A stretch of DNA of 46,597 nucleotides from Methylopumilus sp036745495 (GTDB taxonomy: Bacteria; Pseudomonadota; Gammaproteobacteria; Burkholderiales; Methylophilaceae). Below, one piece after another: positions 16,064 to 24,913 of this stretch. The stretch covers positions 1 through 46,597 of the forward strand of contig DAIOGA010000006.1 in assembly GCA_036745495.1 (NCBI GenBank), written 5' to 3'. The translations under genes were made by a program, and so were the position numbers. The notes under the pieces were generated by a model. The model ran no database searches and was not told the origin of the DNA. It saw only the letters and a list, made by a program, of their open reading frames with translations. The first letter of the stretch is position 1. The number at the start of each line of letters is the position of its first letter.

Positions 16064-18427
16064 ATGTCAGCATATGTCATTCCATTAGAAAATCTTCGCA
16101 ATACAGATGTCGGCTCTGTGGGAGGAAAGAATGCGTCATTAGGTGAAATGATTTCACAACTTAATGCAAAGGGTGTCAGAGTTCCTACTGGCTTTGCAAC
16201 CACAGCATTAGCATTCAGAGAATTTTTAGCCCACAATAAACTCGACGATAAGATTGCTGATGAACTAAAAACTTTAAATACAGATGATACCGATGCTCTC
16301 GCTGTCAGCGGTAAAAAAATTAGACAATGGATTATTGATACGCCCTTCCCCTCTTCCTTAGAAAAAGCTATTGAAGAAAATTATACTCGACTCACAAAAA
16401 ACTCTGCTGAAGGCACTACTTTTGCGGTTAGATCTTCTGCTACAGCAGAAGACTTACCTGATGCTTCTTTCGCAGGTCAACAAGAAAGTTTTTTAAACAT
16501 TCATGGTGTCGAAAATATTAAACATGCAATCAAAGAAGTATTTGCATCGCTTTATAACGACCGAGCCATTTCTTATCGCGTGCACAAAGGTTTTGTTCAT
16601 GCTGATGTTGCTATTTCAGCAGGCGTCCAACAAATGGTAAGAAGTGACATCGGCTGCTCTGGTGTTATGTTTACGATCGACACTGAATCAGGATTTAAAG
16701 ATGTGGTATTTATCACTGCCTCTTATGGCTTAGGTGAGACAGTGGTTCAAGGCGCTGTCAACCCCGATGAGTTTTACGTTTTCAAACCCCTTCTAAAAGA
16801 AGGAAAGCCTGCGATTGTTAGAAGATCTATTGGATCCAAAAAAATTAAAATGGTGTTTAGTGATGCTACGCAAGCTGGAAAAAGCACACATACCATTGAT
16901 GTAGATCCTAAAGAAAGCGATTCATTTAGCTTAAACGATGAAGATATTCTCGAGCTTGCTCAATATGCTGTAACCATTGAATCACACTACGGATGTCCTA
17001 TGGATATTGAATGGGGCAAAAATGGATTAGACGGAAAAATTTACATTCTTCAAGCAAGGCCTGAGACTGTTAAATCTCAATCAAAAAATGCTGTTGAAGT
17101 TTTTAAATTAAAAGGAAGTGGCAAAGCGATTGTTGCTGGACGTGCAGTGACACAAAAAATTGGTGTCGGTCCAGTTCGTATTGTAAAAGATCCTTCTGAA
17201 ATGCATGCAGTTCAGCCTGGTGATGTATTGGTTGCAGATATGACTGATCCTAATTGGGAACCTGTGATGAAAAGAGCATCAGCACTTGTTACGAACCGTG
17301 GCGGTCGAACATGTCATGCTGCCATCATCGCTCGAGAACTCGGCATTCCAGCGATTGTAGGTAGCGTAAATGCAACTGAACTTTTACAAGATGGAGACAT
17401 GGTAACCGTTTGTTGTTCAGAGGGTGAAACTGGGCTTGTTTTCCAAGGCGCTCTTGAATACGAGGTTAATACAGAAAAAGAAACTGTTCTTCCAACACCG
17501 CCAGTTAAAATCATGATGAATGTAGGCAACCCTGATATGGCATTTACGTTTTCACAAACTCCAAATGATGGTGTGGGCTTGGCGCGTTTAGAATTTGTCA
17601 TCAACAATATGATCGGCATTCATCCGAAAGCGATATTAAATTATTCAGCGATGCCACAAGATATTCAAAAACAAATTACACATCGTGCACGCGGTTATCT
17701 AAACCCCAAACAATTCTATATTGATAAAGTGGCTGAAGGGGTTGCAACAATTGCGGCAGCATTTTACCCAAAACCAGTCATTGTAAGAACTTCTGATTTT
17801 AAATCTAATGAATATAAAAAGTTAGTTGGTGGAGACATCTACGAACCTGATGAAGAAAATCCAATGATTGGATTTAGAGGTGCGGCACGTTATATGTCAG
17901 AAGACTTTAAAGAATGTTTCGTCATGGAATGCCAAGCCATGAAAAAAGTAAGAGAAACTTTTGGTTTAACGAATGTAGAAATTATGATTCCATTTGTTCG
18001 AACACTAGACGAAGCAAAAGAAGTGACAACCATTATGGCGGCTAACGGTCTTAAACGAGGCGACCATGGACTTCGCTTAATTATGATGTGTGAAGTGCCA
18101 TCAAATGCAATCTTAGCTGAAGCATTTCTTGAATATTTCGATGGATTTTCGATTGGATCAAATGATTTAACACAACTTACACTAGGTACTGATCGTGACT
18201 CAGGCATTTTGGCGGATGGTTTTGATGAAAGAAATGATGCTGTGAAAGCACTTATCCAAATGGCAATTACTGCAGCCAAGAAAACAAAAAAATATATTGG
18301 CATTTGTGGGCAAGGCCCATCAGATCATCCTGACTTTGCTGAATGGCTAGTGAAAGAAGGTATTTCATCAATGTCACTTAATCCTGATACTGTGATCAGC
18401 ACATGGAAGCGTATTAGCCAAAAATAA
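16064..18427 (+). CDS. ppsA: Phosphoenolpyruvate synthase
   Basis: Makes PEP from pyruvate with ATP and water (AMP and phosphate released), the entry to gluconeogenesis. The 787 residues match the family. The N-terminal ATP-grasp domain covers about 1-350, the swivelling domain carries the phosphoryl-accepting H418 in GGRTCHAAIIAREL, and the C-terminal PEP-binding barrel ends with FSIGSNDLTQLTLG and the cysteine motif ICGQGPSDHPD. An AAGGG ribosome site lies 8 bases before the ATG. Its stop overlaps the ppsR start (TAATG), so synthesis of enzyme and regulator is coupled. In a RuMP methylotroph it would recycle pyruvate into sugar phosphates. Confidence 0.98.
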   Translation: MSAYVIPLENLRNTDVGSVGGKNASLGEMISQLNAKGVRVPTGFATTALAFREFLAHNKLDDKIADELKTLNTDDTDALAVSGKKIRQWIIDTPFPSSLEKAIEENYTRLTKNSAEGTTFAVRSSATAEDLPDASFAGQQESFLNIHGVENIKHAIKEVFASLYNDRAISYRVHKGFVHADVAISAGVQQMVRSDIGCSGVMFTIDTESGFKDVVFITASYGLGETVVQGAVNPDEFYVFKPLLKEGKPAIVRRSIGSKKIKMVFSDATQAGKSTHTIDVDPKESDSFSLNDEDILELAQYAVTIESHYGCPMDIEWGKNGLDGKIYILQARPETVKSQSKNAVEVFKLKGSGKAIVAGRAVTQKIGVGPVRIVKDPSEMHAVQPGDVLVADMTDPNWEPVMKRASALVTNRGGRTCHAAIIARELGIPAIVGSVNATELLQDGDMVTVCCSEGETGLVFQGALEYEVNTEKETVLPTPPVKIMMNVGNPDMAFTFSQTPNDGVGLARLEFVINNMIGIHPKAILNYSAMPQDIQKQITHRARGYLNPKQFYIDKVAEGVATIAAAFYPKPVIVRTSDFKSNEYKKLVGGDIYEPDEENPMIGFRGAARYMSEDFKECFVMECQAMKKVRETFGLTNVEIMIPFVRTLDEAKEVTTIMAANGLKRGDHGLRLIMMCEVPSNAILAEAFLEYFDGFSIGSNDLTQLTLGTDRDSGILADGFDERNDAVKALIQMAITAAKKTKKYIGICGQGPSDHPDFAEWLVKEGISSMSLNPDTVISTWKRISQK

Positions 18428-19242
18428 TGGCACAACAAAAAAGAACAGCGTTCTTTATTTCTGATGGAACAGGCATTACTGCTGGTGCATTAGGTCAACT
18501 TCTAGCTCACTTTCCAGATACACAATTTACACAAATCAGAATTCCATTTACTGATTCAGACGCAAAAGTAGATGATGCACAAAAACGTATCGTCAATGCG
18601 AAAATGGAAAATGGTGTAAGACCGATTGTGATTATGTCCATTGGTAACCCAAAACTTCGTGCAGAACTTAAAGAAGTCGATGCCTATTACATTGATCTTT
18701 TTGATTCATTCATTGATCCTTTAGGCGTCGAATTAAAAGAAGAGCCTCTTACGCGACCTGGTGTTGCGCATAGTATGTCTGGCACTAATTATTCAGACAG
18801 AATGGAAGCAATTAATTTTGCATTAGGGCATGATGACGGCATGACACATAACGGTTTAAATCAAGCCAATGTGATTTTAGTTGGCGTATCTAGATCAGGT
18901 AAAACACCAACAAGTATTTACCTTGCGATGCAGTTTGGTATTAAAGCTGCGAACTACCCTTTAACGCCTGAAGATTTTGAAAGAAAAGCGTTACCGCCTA
19001 TCTTAGAAGGTTATATCGATAAAATTTTTGGATTAACCATACAAGCAGATCGCCTAAGCAGTCTCCGAAGCGAAAGAAGACCCAATAGCACATATGCATC
19101 ACTTGAAAACTGCAGAAAAGAAATTACAGATTGTGAAAATCTTATGAAAAGAGCCGGTATTCCTTGGGCTGATTCAACTACTCGCTCAGTCGAAGAGCTC
19201 TCTGCAATTATCTTGCAAAAAATTCGTCAGCCCAATACTTAA
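18427..19242 (+). CDS. ppsR: PEP synthase regulatory protein (bifunctional kinase/phosphorylase)
   Basis: DUF299-family protein. Known members use ADP to phosphorylate a threonine next to the catalytic histidine of PpsA, inactivating it, and use phosphate to reverse this. The P-loop GVSRSGKT is at 153-160 and 271 residues is the normal length. The N-terminal FISDGTGITA is a family hallmark. The start codon shares its A with the ppsA stop. The pairing with its substrate enzyme in one operon strongly supports the assignment. Confidence 0.96.
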   Translation: MAQQKRTAFFISDGTGITAGALGQLLAHFPDTQFTQIRIPFTDSDAKVDDAQKRIVNAKMENGVRPIVIMSIGNPKLRAELKEVDAYYIDLFDSFIDPLGVELKEEPLTRPGVAHSMSGTNYSDRMEAINFALGHDDGMTHNGLNQANVILVGVSRSGKTPTSIYLAMQFGIKAANYPLTPEDFERKALPPILEGYIDKIFGLTIQADRLSSLRSERRPNSTYASLENCRKEITDCENLMKRAGIPWADSTTRSVEELSAIILQKIRQPNT

Positions 19243-19248
19243 AACGTA

Positions 19249-19782
19249 TTATTTTAATTCCGCTTTAATTTTATCTAAAATCTCTGGTGAATCAGGCGTG
19301 ACATCACTTGTAAACGCATAAACTTTTTTACCTTGAGGCAGAATTAAGTACTTATGAAAATTCCATTTTGGCATTTCACCTGTAGTTTTAATAAGCTCTT
19401 GATAAAAAGGGTTTGCATTTTTACCCGTCACATTTGATTTGGATGTCATGGGGAATTCAACCGCATACGTTAACTTACAAAAATCCCTCACTTCTTTATC
19501 GCTACTTAACTCTTGATTAAAGTCATTGGATGGAAATCCGATGACTAACAATCCTTTGTCATGATATTTTTTATAAAGTGCCTCTAACGCATTAAATTGA
19601 GGAGTAAATCCACATTTACTTGCTGTATTCACAACTAATATTGGCTTTGATTGATAATCACATAAATTGATTTTTTCGCCTTGAAGTGTATTAAATTGAT
19701 GATCATACAAAGGAAGGCAAGCAGCGTAAGACATAATAGGCATCATCCAAAAAAGTAATAGGGATTTAAGAGTATTTTTCAT
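19249..19782 (-). CDS. Periplasmic glutathione-peroxidase-family protein
   Basis: Thiol peroxidase of the GPx family, probably reducing hydroperoxides outside the cytoplasm. Residues 1-20 form a signal peptide ending SYA before ACLP; because cysteine follows at 22, lipidation is a weaker alternative. The peroxidatic residue is cysteine, C57 in NTASKCGFT, not selenocysteine. The family motifs GFPSNDFNQE and WNFHKYL are both present. Length is 177. It is convergent with ppsR, 6 bases away. The electron donor is likely thioredoxin or a similar thiol protein, but the sequence alone cannot decide this. Confidence 0.9.
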   Translation of the reverse strand: MKNTLKSLLLFWMMPIMSYAACLPLYDHQFNTLQGEKINLCDYQSKPILVVNTASKCGFTPQFNALEALYKKYHDKGLLVIGFPSNDFNQELSSDKEVRDFCKLTYAVEFPMTSKSNVTGKNANPFYQELIKTTGEMPKWNFHKYLILPQGKKVYAFTSDVTPDSPEILDKIKAELK

Positions 19783-19896
19783 AGAAATGTTAATTTGAAA
19801 TTTAATTGAATTTATTCTGACTTTGAAAAACTTATATTGTTCCTTTAATTTAAAGAATATCAGTTATTAAAAGATAATTTGAATCATAATACTTAA

Positions 19897-20430
19897 ATGA
19901 TAAGAATATTATATCAATTACTATTTACTCTTTTAGGTTTGTTAGCAAGTATCTCTGCACAGCCTCAAACAAATCACGATTATTTAATTTATGTGAGTAA
20001 AACATTTGATGATCACTCGACTCATTTGAATGGATTCTATAGTCAATATTGGGTTAAACAGGCTCCACTTTTAAGAGAATCCGCCCTTAAACAATTAAAA
20101 TCTTCATCTTTGTGTGAAAAGAATAATTATGGTTCGCTTGTTTTAAATATAGAGCCCCATTTATTTTACAACCCTCTTCTGGGAACGCTTTATGGATCGA
20201 TTAAGACAACCATTTATTCATCTGAGCCCAAAGTCATAAAGAGTTTTTTAAGTGAAGATGAAATTAAAAGCCGACTTGATGTATTGCCAGAAAAGAACAT
20301 TGGTTTACTTTTTGATAAACTCATTTTAAAACTTCAAGATCAAATTAAAAATGAAGTGATGATTAATCAGTATTTAAAACAAAAAAATATAAAGCCTATA
20401 GAAGGTACATTTTGTTTGGTGCTTGATTAA
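19897..20430 (+). CDS. Secreted protein of unknown function
   Basis: I do not recognise this 177-residue protein. The N-terminus (about 1-22, ending SISA before QPQ) is a clear signal peptide with a likely cleavage at ISAQ. The mature part is mixed alpha/beta, with a helix near LLRESALKQLKSSSLC and two cysteines (the C of SSLCEKNN and one near the C-terminus, GTFCLVLD) that could form a disulphide in the periplasm. It is divergent from the peroxidase gene and ends 4 bases before the convergent fumarase stop. A periplasmic location is inferred from the signal peptide only. Confidence 0.75.
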   Translation: MIRILYQLLFTLLGLLASISAQPQTNHDYLIYVSKTFDDHSTHLNGFYSQYWVKQAPLLRESALKQLKSSSLCEKNNYGSLVLNIEPHLFYNPLLGTLYGSIKTTIYSSEPKVIKSFLSEDEIKSRLDVLPEKNIGLLFDKLILKLQDQIKNEVMINQYLKQKNIKPIEGTFCLVLD

Positions 20431-20434
20431 ACTT

Positions 20435-21955
20435 TTATAAAGTTGACTTTATTGGAATTGATTTATTTTTCCAGCGTATCGGAGCTTCGGAGTAAATAGA
20501 CTTTCCATAAGCATCTACAGAAACCATCACTGGCATATCTCTGACTTCAAATTCATATATGGCTTCCATGCCTAATTCAGGAAATGCTATAACTTTAGAT
20601 GATGTAATAGCTTTAGAAACAAGATAGGCAGCACCGCCTACTGCACTTAAATATACTGACTGATGCTCCTTTATGATTTGTATGGCTTTTTCTCCGCGCT
20701 CAGCTTTTCCAATCGTTCCTAAGACATCTAGTTCGCCGAGCATCATTTCCATAAATTGATCCATACGAGTTGCAGTTGTTGGTCCAGCAGGACCTATAAC
20801 TTCGTCTCGCACCGCATTAACTGGGCCAACATAGTATATGAATTTATTTTTTAAATTAATTCCATCAGGCAAACCCTCTCCTCGCTTTAAGAGATCAGCA
20901 ATTTTTTTATGTGCGCTATCTCTTGCTGTAATTAATTTTCCGGATAATAAAAGTAAGTCGCCTTCCTTCCATTCTTTAATCGAAGCTTTATCTATTAAAT
21001 CAAGATTGATTCTTTTAGCTTCTTTTTGAGCCTCCCAAACATCTTTAGGCCAGGTATCTATATTAGGAACTTTAAATTGTGCAGGGCCACTTCCGTCTAA
21101 AATAAAATGAGTATGTCTTGTGGCAGCGCAATTGGGTATTAATGCGATAGGTAATGATGCAGCATGACAAGGATAATCGATGATTTTCACATCAAGTACG
21201 GTGGTTAAACCTCCGAATCCTTGAGCGCCAATGCCAAGCTCATTAATTTTGTTATAAAGCTCAATTCGCAGTTCTTCAATTTTATTTTTCGGGCCGCGCT
21301 TAACTAGATCATGAATATCAATTGGTAGCATCAGCGATTCTTTTGCGAGCAACATCGCTTTTTCAGATGATCCGCCAATTCCTATGCCAACAACCCCTGG
21401 AGGGCACCAGCCAGCACCCATTTCTGGAATAACTTTAAGCACCCAATCTACAATATTGTCAGAGGGATTGAGTGTCGTAAATTGCGCTTTATTTTCTGAA
21501 CCTCCACCTTTTGCACTGATAGAAATATGGACTTTGTCACCTTTAATAATTTTTACATGTGTAATAGCAGGTGTATTATCTTTTGTATTTTGTCTTTTTC
21601 CTGCTGGATCCAAAACCATTGAAGGTCGAAGTGGATTATCTTGATTTGTATAAGCCCGCTTCACGCCTTCATTCACCATCTCTTCAACAGAAAGATCCGA
21701 CTGCCATTTCACATCCATTCCTATTTCAATAAAAGCCACAACAATACCTGTGTCCTGGCATATAGGTCTGTGTCCCATTGCACTCATTTTTGAGCTTGTT
21801 AGAATTTGGAGCATTGCATCTTTAGCAGGAATAGATTTTTCTTTTTCATACGCGTTGCGCATTGAAAGAATAAAATCTTCTGAATGATAATAAGAAATAA
21901 ATTGAAGGGCATCAGCGATGCTTTCAATAAAATCTTCTTTTTTAATCAAAGCCAT
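20435..21955 (-). CDS. fumA: Fumarate hydratase, class I (Fe-S)
   Basis: Interconverts fumarate and malate with an oxygen-sensitive 4Fe-4S cluster. The 506 residues are the single-chain class I form with both the N-terminal alpha and the C-terminal beta domain. Recognisable parts are ICQDTGIVVAF, GAGWCPPGVVGIGIGGSSEK and, in the beta domain, GPTTATRMD with VGPVNAVRDEVIGPAGPT. It lies 6 bases downstream of acnB on the same strand, so the two Fe-S TCA hydratases form one operon. Class I enzymes overlap with other tartrate/mesaconate hydratases, but the context supports fumarase. Confidence 0.95.
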   Translation of the reverse strand: MALIKKEDFIESIADALQFISYYHSEDFILSMRNAYEKEKSIPAKDAMLQILTSSKMSAMGHRPICQDTGIVVAFIEIGMDVKWQSDLSVEEMVNEGVKRAYTNQDNPLRPSMVLDPAGKRQNTKDNTPAITHVKIIKGDKVHISISAKGGGSENKAQFTTLNPSDNIVDWVLKVIPEMGAGWCPPGVVGIGIGGSSEKAMLLAKESLMLPIDIHDLVKRGPKNKIEELRIELYNKINELGIGAQGFGGLTTVLDVKIIDYPCHAASLPIALIPNCAATRHTHFILDGSGPAQFKVPNIDTWPKDVWEAQKEAKRINLDLIDKASIKEWKEGDLLLLSGKLITARDSAHKKIADLLKRGEGLPDGINLKNKFIYYVGPVNAVRDEVIGPAGPTTATRMDQFMEMMLGELDVLGTIGKAERGEKAIQIIKEHQSVYLSAVGGAAYLVSKAITSSKVIAFPELGMEAIYEFEVRDMPVMVSVDAYGKSIYSEAPIRWKNKSIPIKSTL

Positions 21956-21961
21956 CGTTTG

Positions 21962-24526
21962 TCAAATTTCAGTAATTTCAATAACTTTTTTAGGTTTGTA
22001 TTCCGGCATTTGATCAAAATTTAAATATCGATAAATTGAATCTAAATCTTTTGAAAGTTTTTGATTGTTAATTGCAAGATATTCAGAAAGAGTTGGAATC
22101 TTACCTAAAGCTGCACAAACCGCTGAAAGCTCTGCTGATCCCAAATAAACTTGAGCATCCTTGCCCATGCGATTATCAAAATTTCGAGTGCTTGTTGAGA
22201 AAACATGTGCAGCATCTTCAACCCTGGCTTGATTGCCCATACAGAGCGAACATCCGGGCACTTCTGTTCTGGCGCCAACTCTATTAAAAATAGAATATAC
22301 GCCCTCTTTCTTAAGCTCGGTTTCATCCATTCTTGTAGGAGGAACAATCCATAAACGCGTTGGAATTTTATTTGTATCTTCGAGAACTTTAGCTGCTGCG
22401 CGATAATGTCCAATATTAGTCATGCAACTTCCGATAAAAACTTCATCAATTTTATTACCCGCTATTTCAGATAAAGGCTTGATATTGTCTGGATCATTTG
22501 GACAAGCAATTAATGGCTCCTTAATATCATCAAGATTAATTTCGATAATACTTGCATACTCAGCATCTTTATCTGCTTCTAGTAAAGTTGGATTTTTTAA
22601 CCAATCTTCCATAGATTTCATGCGGCGTAATAATGTTCTTTTATCTTCATAATTGTTATCAATTAAATTTTTAATAAGCGCGATATTTGAATGAATGTAT
22701 TCAATGATTGGCTCTTTATTAAGTTTTACTGTACATCCGTTTGCGGATCTTTCTGCTGATGCGTCTGCAAATTCAAAAGCTTGTTCAACTTTTAAATCAG
22801 GCAAACCTTCAATTTCTAAAATGCGTCCATTAAAAATATTTTTTTTGTTTTGTTTTGCAACTGTAAGATCGCCATTTTTAATCGCTACATAAGGAATTGC
22901 ATTAACAAGATCTCTCAATGTAATGCCTGGTTGCATCTTACCTTTAAATCTAACCAAGACGGATTCCGGCATATCAATTGGCATCGCACCCATCGCTGCA
23001 GCAAATGCTACAAGACCAGAACCTGCTGGAAATGAAATACCTATAGGAAAGCGCGTATGCGAATCCCCGCCTGTTCCCACAGTATCTGGAAGTAAAAGAC
23101 GATTGAGCCAAGAATGAATAATGCCATCCCCCGGTCTTAAGGTTACGCCACCTCGGCTTGACATAAATTCAGGAAGTTCATGTTGCAATTTAAGATCTAC
23201 CGGCTTTGGATAAGCTGCTGTATGGCAGAAACTTTGCATCACTAAATCAGCATTAAATCCGAGACAAGCTAGTTCTTTTAGTTCATCTCTTGTCATAGCT
23301 CCGGTTGTATCTTGGGAGCCAACCGATGTGACTTTAGGTTCGCAATATGTTCCTGGTCTAATACCAATACCCTCGGGTAATCCACAGGCACGTCCAACCA
23401 TTTTCTGTGCAAGCGTAAATCCTTTTTTAGAAGAAGCTACTTGAGCAGGAGTTAAGAATAAATCACTAGGAGCTAATTTTAAAAACTCTCTGGCTTTAGA
23501 AGTTAGTCCACGGCCAATAATAAGGGGTATTCTTCCTCCTGCACGATATTCATCTGCAAGCGTAAATGGACTTAAATTAAATGAAGCAATGAGTTCATTT
23601 TTACTATTTAATATTTTTCCGTTAAATGGCTGAATAGTAATTTCGTCTCCAGTTTTCATTTGACTCACATCACATTCAATTGGAAGCGCACCTGAGTCTT
23701 CTGCAGTATTAAAAAATATGGGCGCAATTTTGCTACCCAATACAATCCCACCTGTTCTTTTGTTTGGAATATAAGGAATATCATTTCCCATATGCCATTG
23801 AAGAGAATTAATAGCTGACTTTCTAGATGAGCCTGTGCCGACAACATCCCCCACATAAGCCAAAGGTAATTTCTTCAGTTTTAATTCTTGAATGGTTTTA
23901 ATACCATTTGGCATTTTATTTGTTAGCATTGCTTTTGCATGAAGTGGAATATCTGGTCTTGACCAAGCTTCTTGTGCGGGCGACAAATCATCAGTATTTG
24001 TTTCGCCATCCACCTTGAAAACTAATGCTTTAATTTCTTTTGGTAATGCTGGTTTTTTTAAAAACCAATCGCCATTCGCCCATGATTCCATTAATTTCAT
24101 TGCAGATTTATTACCTGATTTTACTTTTTCACTTACATCGTGAAATGCATCAAAAATTAAAATGATATGAGATAAAACTCTAACGGCATCATCAGCAAGA
24201 CCTGAGTCTAAAAGTGATATAAGCGATTGAACGTTATAGCCACCCACCATTGTTCCTAATAATTCAATTGCGTTTTTTGGTGAAATAAATGAGGATTTTT
24301 CAATGCCCTTAGCAATATCTGTGAGATAGGCAGCTTTTATATAAGCGGCTTGATCAACGCCTGACGGTACGCGATGACAAAATAATTCCATCAACGTTTC
24401 TGCGTCTTTAGTATTTGGTGATTTTAGTAATGTTACGAGTTCTGCGGTTTGCTTAGCTGTCAGAGGAAGGGGCGGCAGATCCTCTTTTAAACGATCAGCA
24501 GCTTCTTTTCTGTAATCATCAATCAT
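21962..24526 (-). CDS. acnB: Aconitate hydratase B
   Basis: Isomerises citrate and isocitrate through cis-aconitate using a 4Fe-4S cluster; it can also act as 2-methylisocitrate hydratase. The N-terminal HEAT-like domain (about 1-160), the swivel domain (about 170-390) and the catalytic domains are in AcnB order. Cluster cysteines are visible in GSCMTNIG and GCSLCMGNQAR. I start it at ATG 24526 (MIDDYRKEA, matching MLEEYRK of E. coli AcnB) rather than the in-frame TTG 9 bases upstream, giving 854 residues. No strong ribosome site is seen at either. It leads the acnB-fumA operon. Confidence 0.96.
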   Translation of the reverse strand: MIDDYRKEAADRLKEDLPPLPLTAKQTAELVTLLKSPNTKDAETLMELFCHRVPSGVDQAAYIKAAYLTDIAKGIEKSSFISPKNAIELLGTMVGGYNVQSLISLLDSGLADDAVRVLSHIILIFDAFHDVSEKVKSGNKSAMKLMESWANGDWFLKKPALPKEIKALVFKVDGETNTDDLSPAQEAWSRPDIPLHAKAMLTNKMPNGIKTIQELKLKKLPLAYVGDVVGTGSSRKSAINSLQWHMGNDIPYIPNKRTGGIVLGSKIAPIFFNTAEDSGALPIECDVSQMKTGDEITIQPFNGKILNSKNELIASFNLSPFTLADEYRAGGRIPLIIGRGLTSKAREFLKLAPSDLFLTPAQVASSKKGFTLAQKMVGRACGLPEGIGIRPGTYCEPKVTSVGSQDTTGAMTRDELKELACLGFNADLVMQSFCHTAAYPKPVDLKLQHELPEFMSSRGGVTLRPGDGIIHSWLNRLLLPDTVGTGGDSHTRFPIGISFPAGSGLVAFAAAMGAMPIDMPESVLVRFKGKMQPGITLRDLVNAIPYVAIKNGDLTVAKQNKKNIFNGRILEIEGLPDLKVEQAFEFADASAERSANGCTVKLNKEPIIEYIHSNIALIKNLIDNNYEDKRTLLRRMKSMEDWLKNPTLLEADKDAEYASIIEINLDDIKEPLIACPNDPDNIKPLSEIAGNKIDEVFIGSCMTNIGHYRAAAKVLEDTNKIPTRLWIVPPTRMDETELKKEGVYSIFNRVGARTEVPGCSLCMGNQARVEDAAHVFSTSTRNFDNRMGKDAQVYLGSAELSAVCAALGKIPTLSEYLAINNQKLSKDLDSIYRYLNFDQMPEYKPKKVIEITEI

Positions 24527-24571
24527 TGTATGCAAATGAGCTTTTAAAAATTAACAGGGGAATTAGCCTCT

Positions 24572-24600
24572 AGTATAAAGCCAATACATTCATCTTTAAA
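24572..24600 (-). promoter_or_regulatory. Candidate sigma-70 promoter of acnB-fumA
   Basis: On the minus strand TTTAAA (24600-24595), a 17-base spacer and TATACT (24577-24572) match the consensus at four and five of six positions. Transcription would start about 40 bases before the acnB start. It sits between tRNA-Ser and acnB. Confidence 0.4.
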
Positions 24601-24618
24601 AGATAAATCAAAAGAATA

Positions 24619-24709
24619 TGGCGGAAGGGGCGGGATTCGAACCCGCGTTAGGTTATTCACCTAAACACGCTTTCCAGGCGTGCGACTTAAACCGCTCATC
24701 CACCCTTCC
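24619..24709 (-). tRNA. tRNA-Ser (anticodon GGA), CCA encoded
   Basis: The acceptor stem GGAAGGG/CCCTTCC, the anticodon stem CACGC/GCGTG with loop CTGGAAA (anticodon GGA), the long variable arm (TTTAGGTGAATAACCTAA) and the T-loop GGTTCGAATCC form a class II serine tRNA of 91 bases including the encoded CCA. It lies upstream of acnB on the same strand. Confidence 0.97.
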
Positions 24710-24770
24710 GAAAAGAGTCGGAATTATAACTTAAGGGTCAGTGATGCTAAGAATCATCTTTTGTCTCTTG

Positions 24771-24800
24771 ATTAAAGTTGATACTCGTATTAAGGTTGAT
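24771..24800. repeat. Tandem 12-base direct repeats upstream of the aldehyde dehydrogenase
   Basis: ATTAAAGTTGAT (24771-24782) and ATTAAGGTTGAT (24789-24800) differ at one base and are spaced 18 bases start to start. They lie about 115-145 bases before the gene start and upstream of a TATAAT at 24871-24876, a typical place for activator sites. The regulator is unknown. Confidence 0.45.
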
Positions 24801-24870
24801 CTATTGAATTTATTTACCGTGCGTCTATCGCAGTACATCCGTTTTAATAATTTCATAACTTATTGATTTA

Positions 24871-24876
24871 TATAAT
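24871..24876 (+). promoter_or_regulatory. Candidate -10 element of the aldehyde dehydrogenase gene
   Basis: A perfect TATAAT sits 38 bases before the ATG, which gives a leader of about 30 bases carrying an AGGGG ribosome site. No good -35 is visible at 16-18 bases, which would fit an activator-dependent promoter using the direct repeats further upstream. The surrounding DNA is very AT-rich, so chance is possible. Confidence 0.4.
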
Positions 24877-24913
24877 ATTTTTTATTAATTAATTATTAAC
24901 TTAGGGGCAATTT

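Noticed and set aside
17314..18303. Long open frames on the minus strand opposite ppsA
   Set aside because: They are antisense shadows of a strongly conserved gene, with no ribosome sites and no recognisable protein features.
24710..24913. Sigma-54 promoter for the aldehyde dehydrogenase
   Set aside because: AldB/ExaC genes are often sigma-54 dependent, but no GG-N10-GC core resembling TGGCAC-N5-TTGC was found in the spacer.
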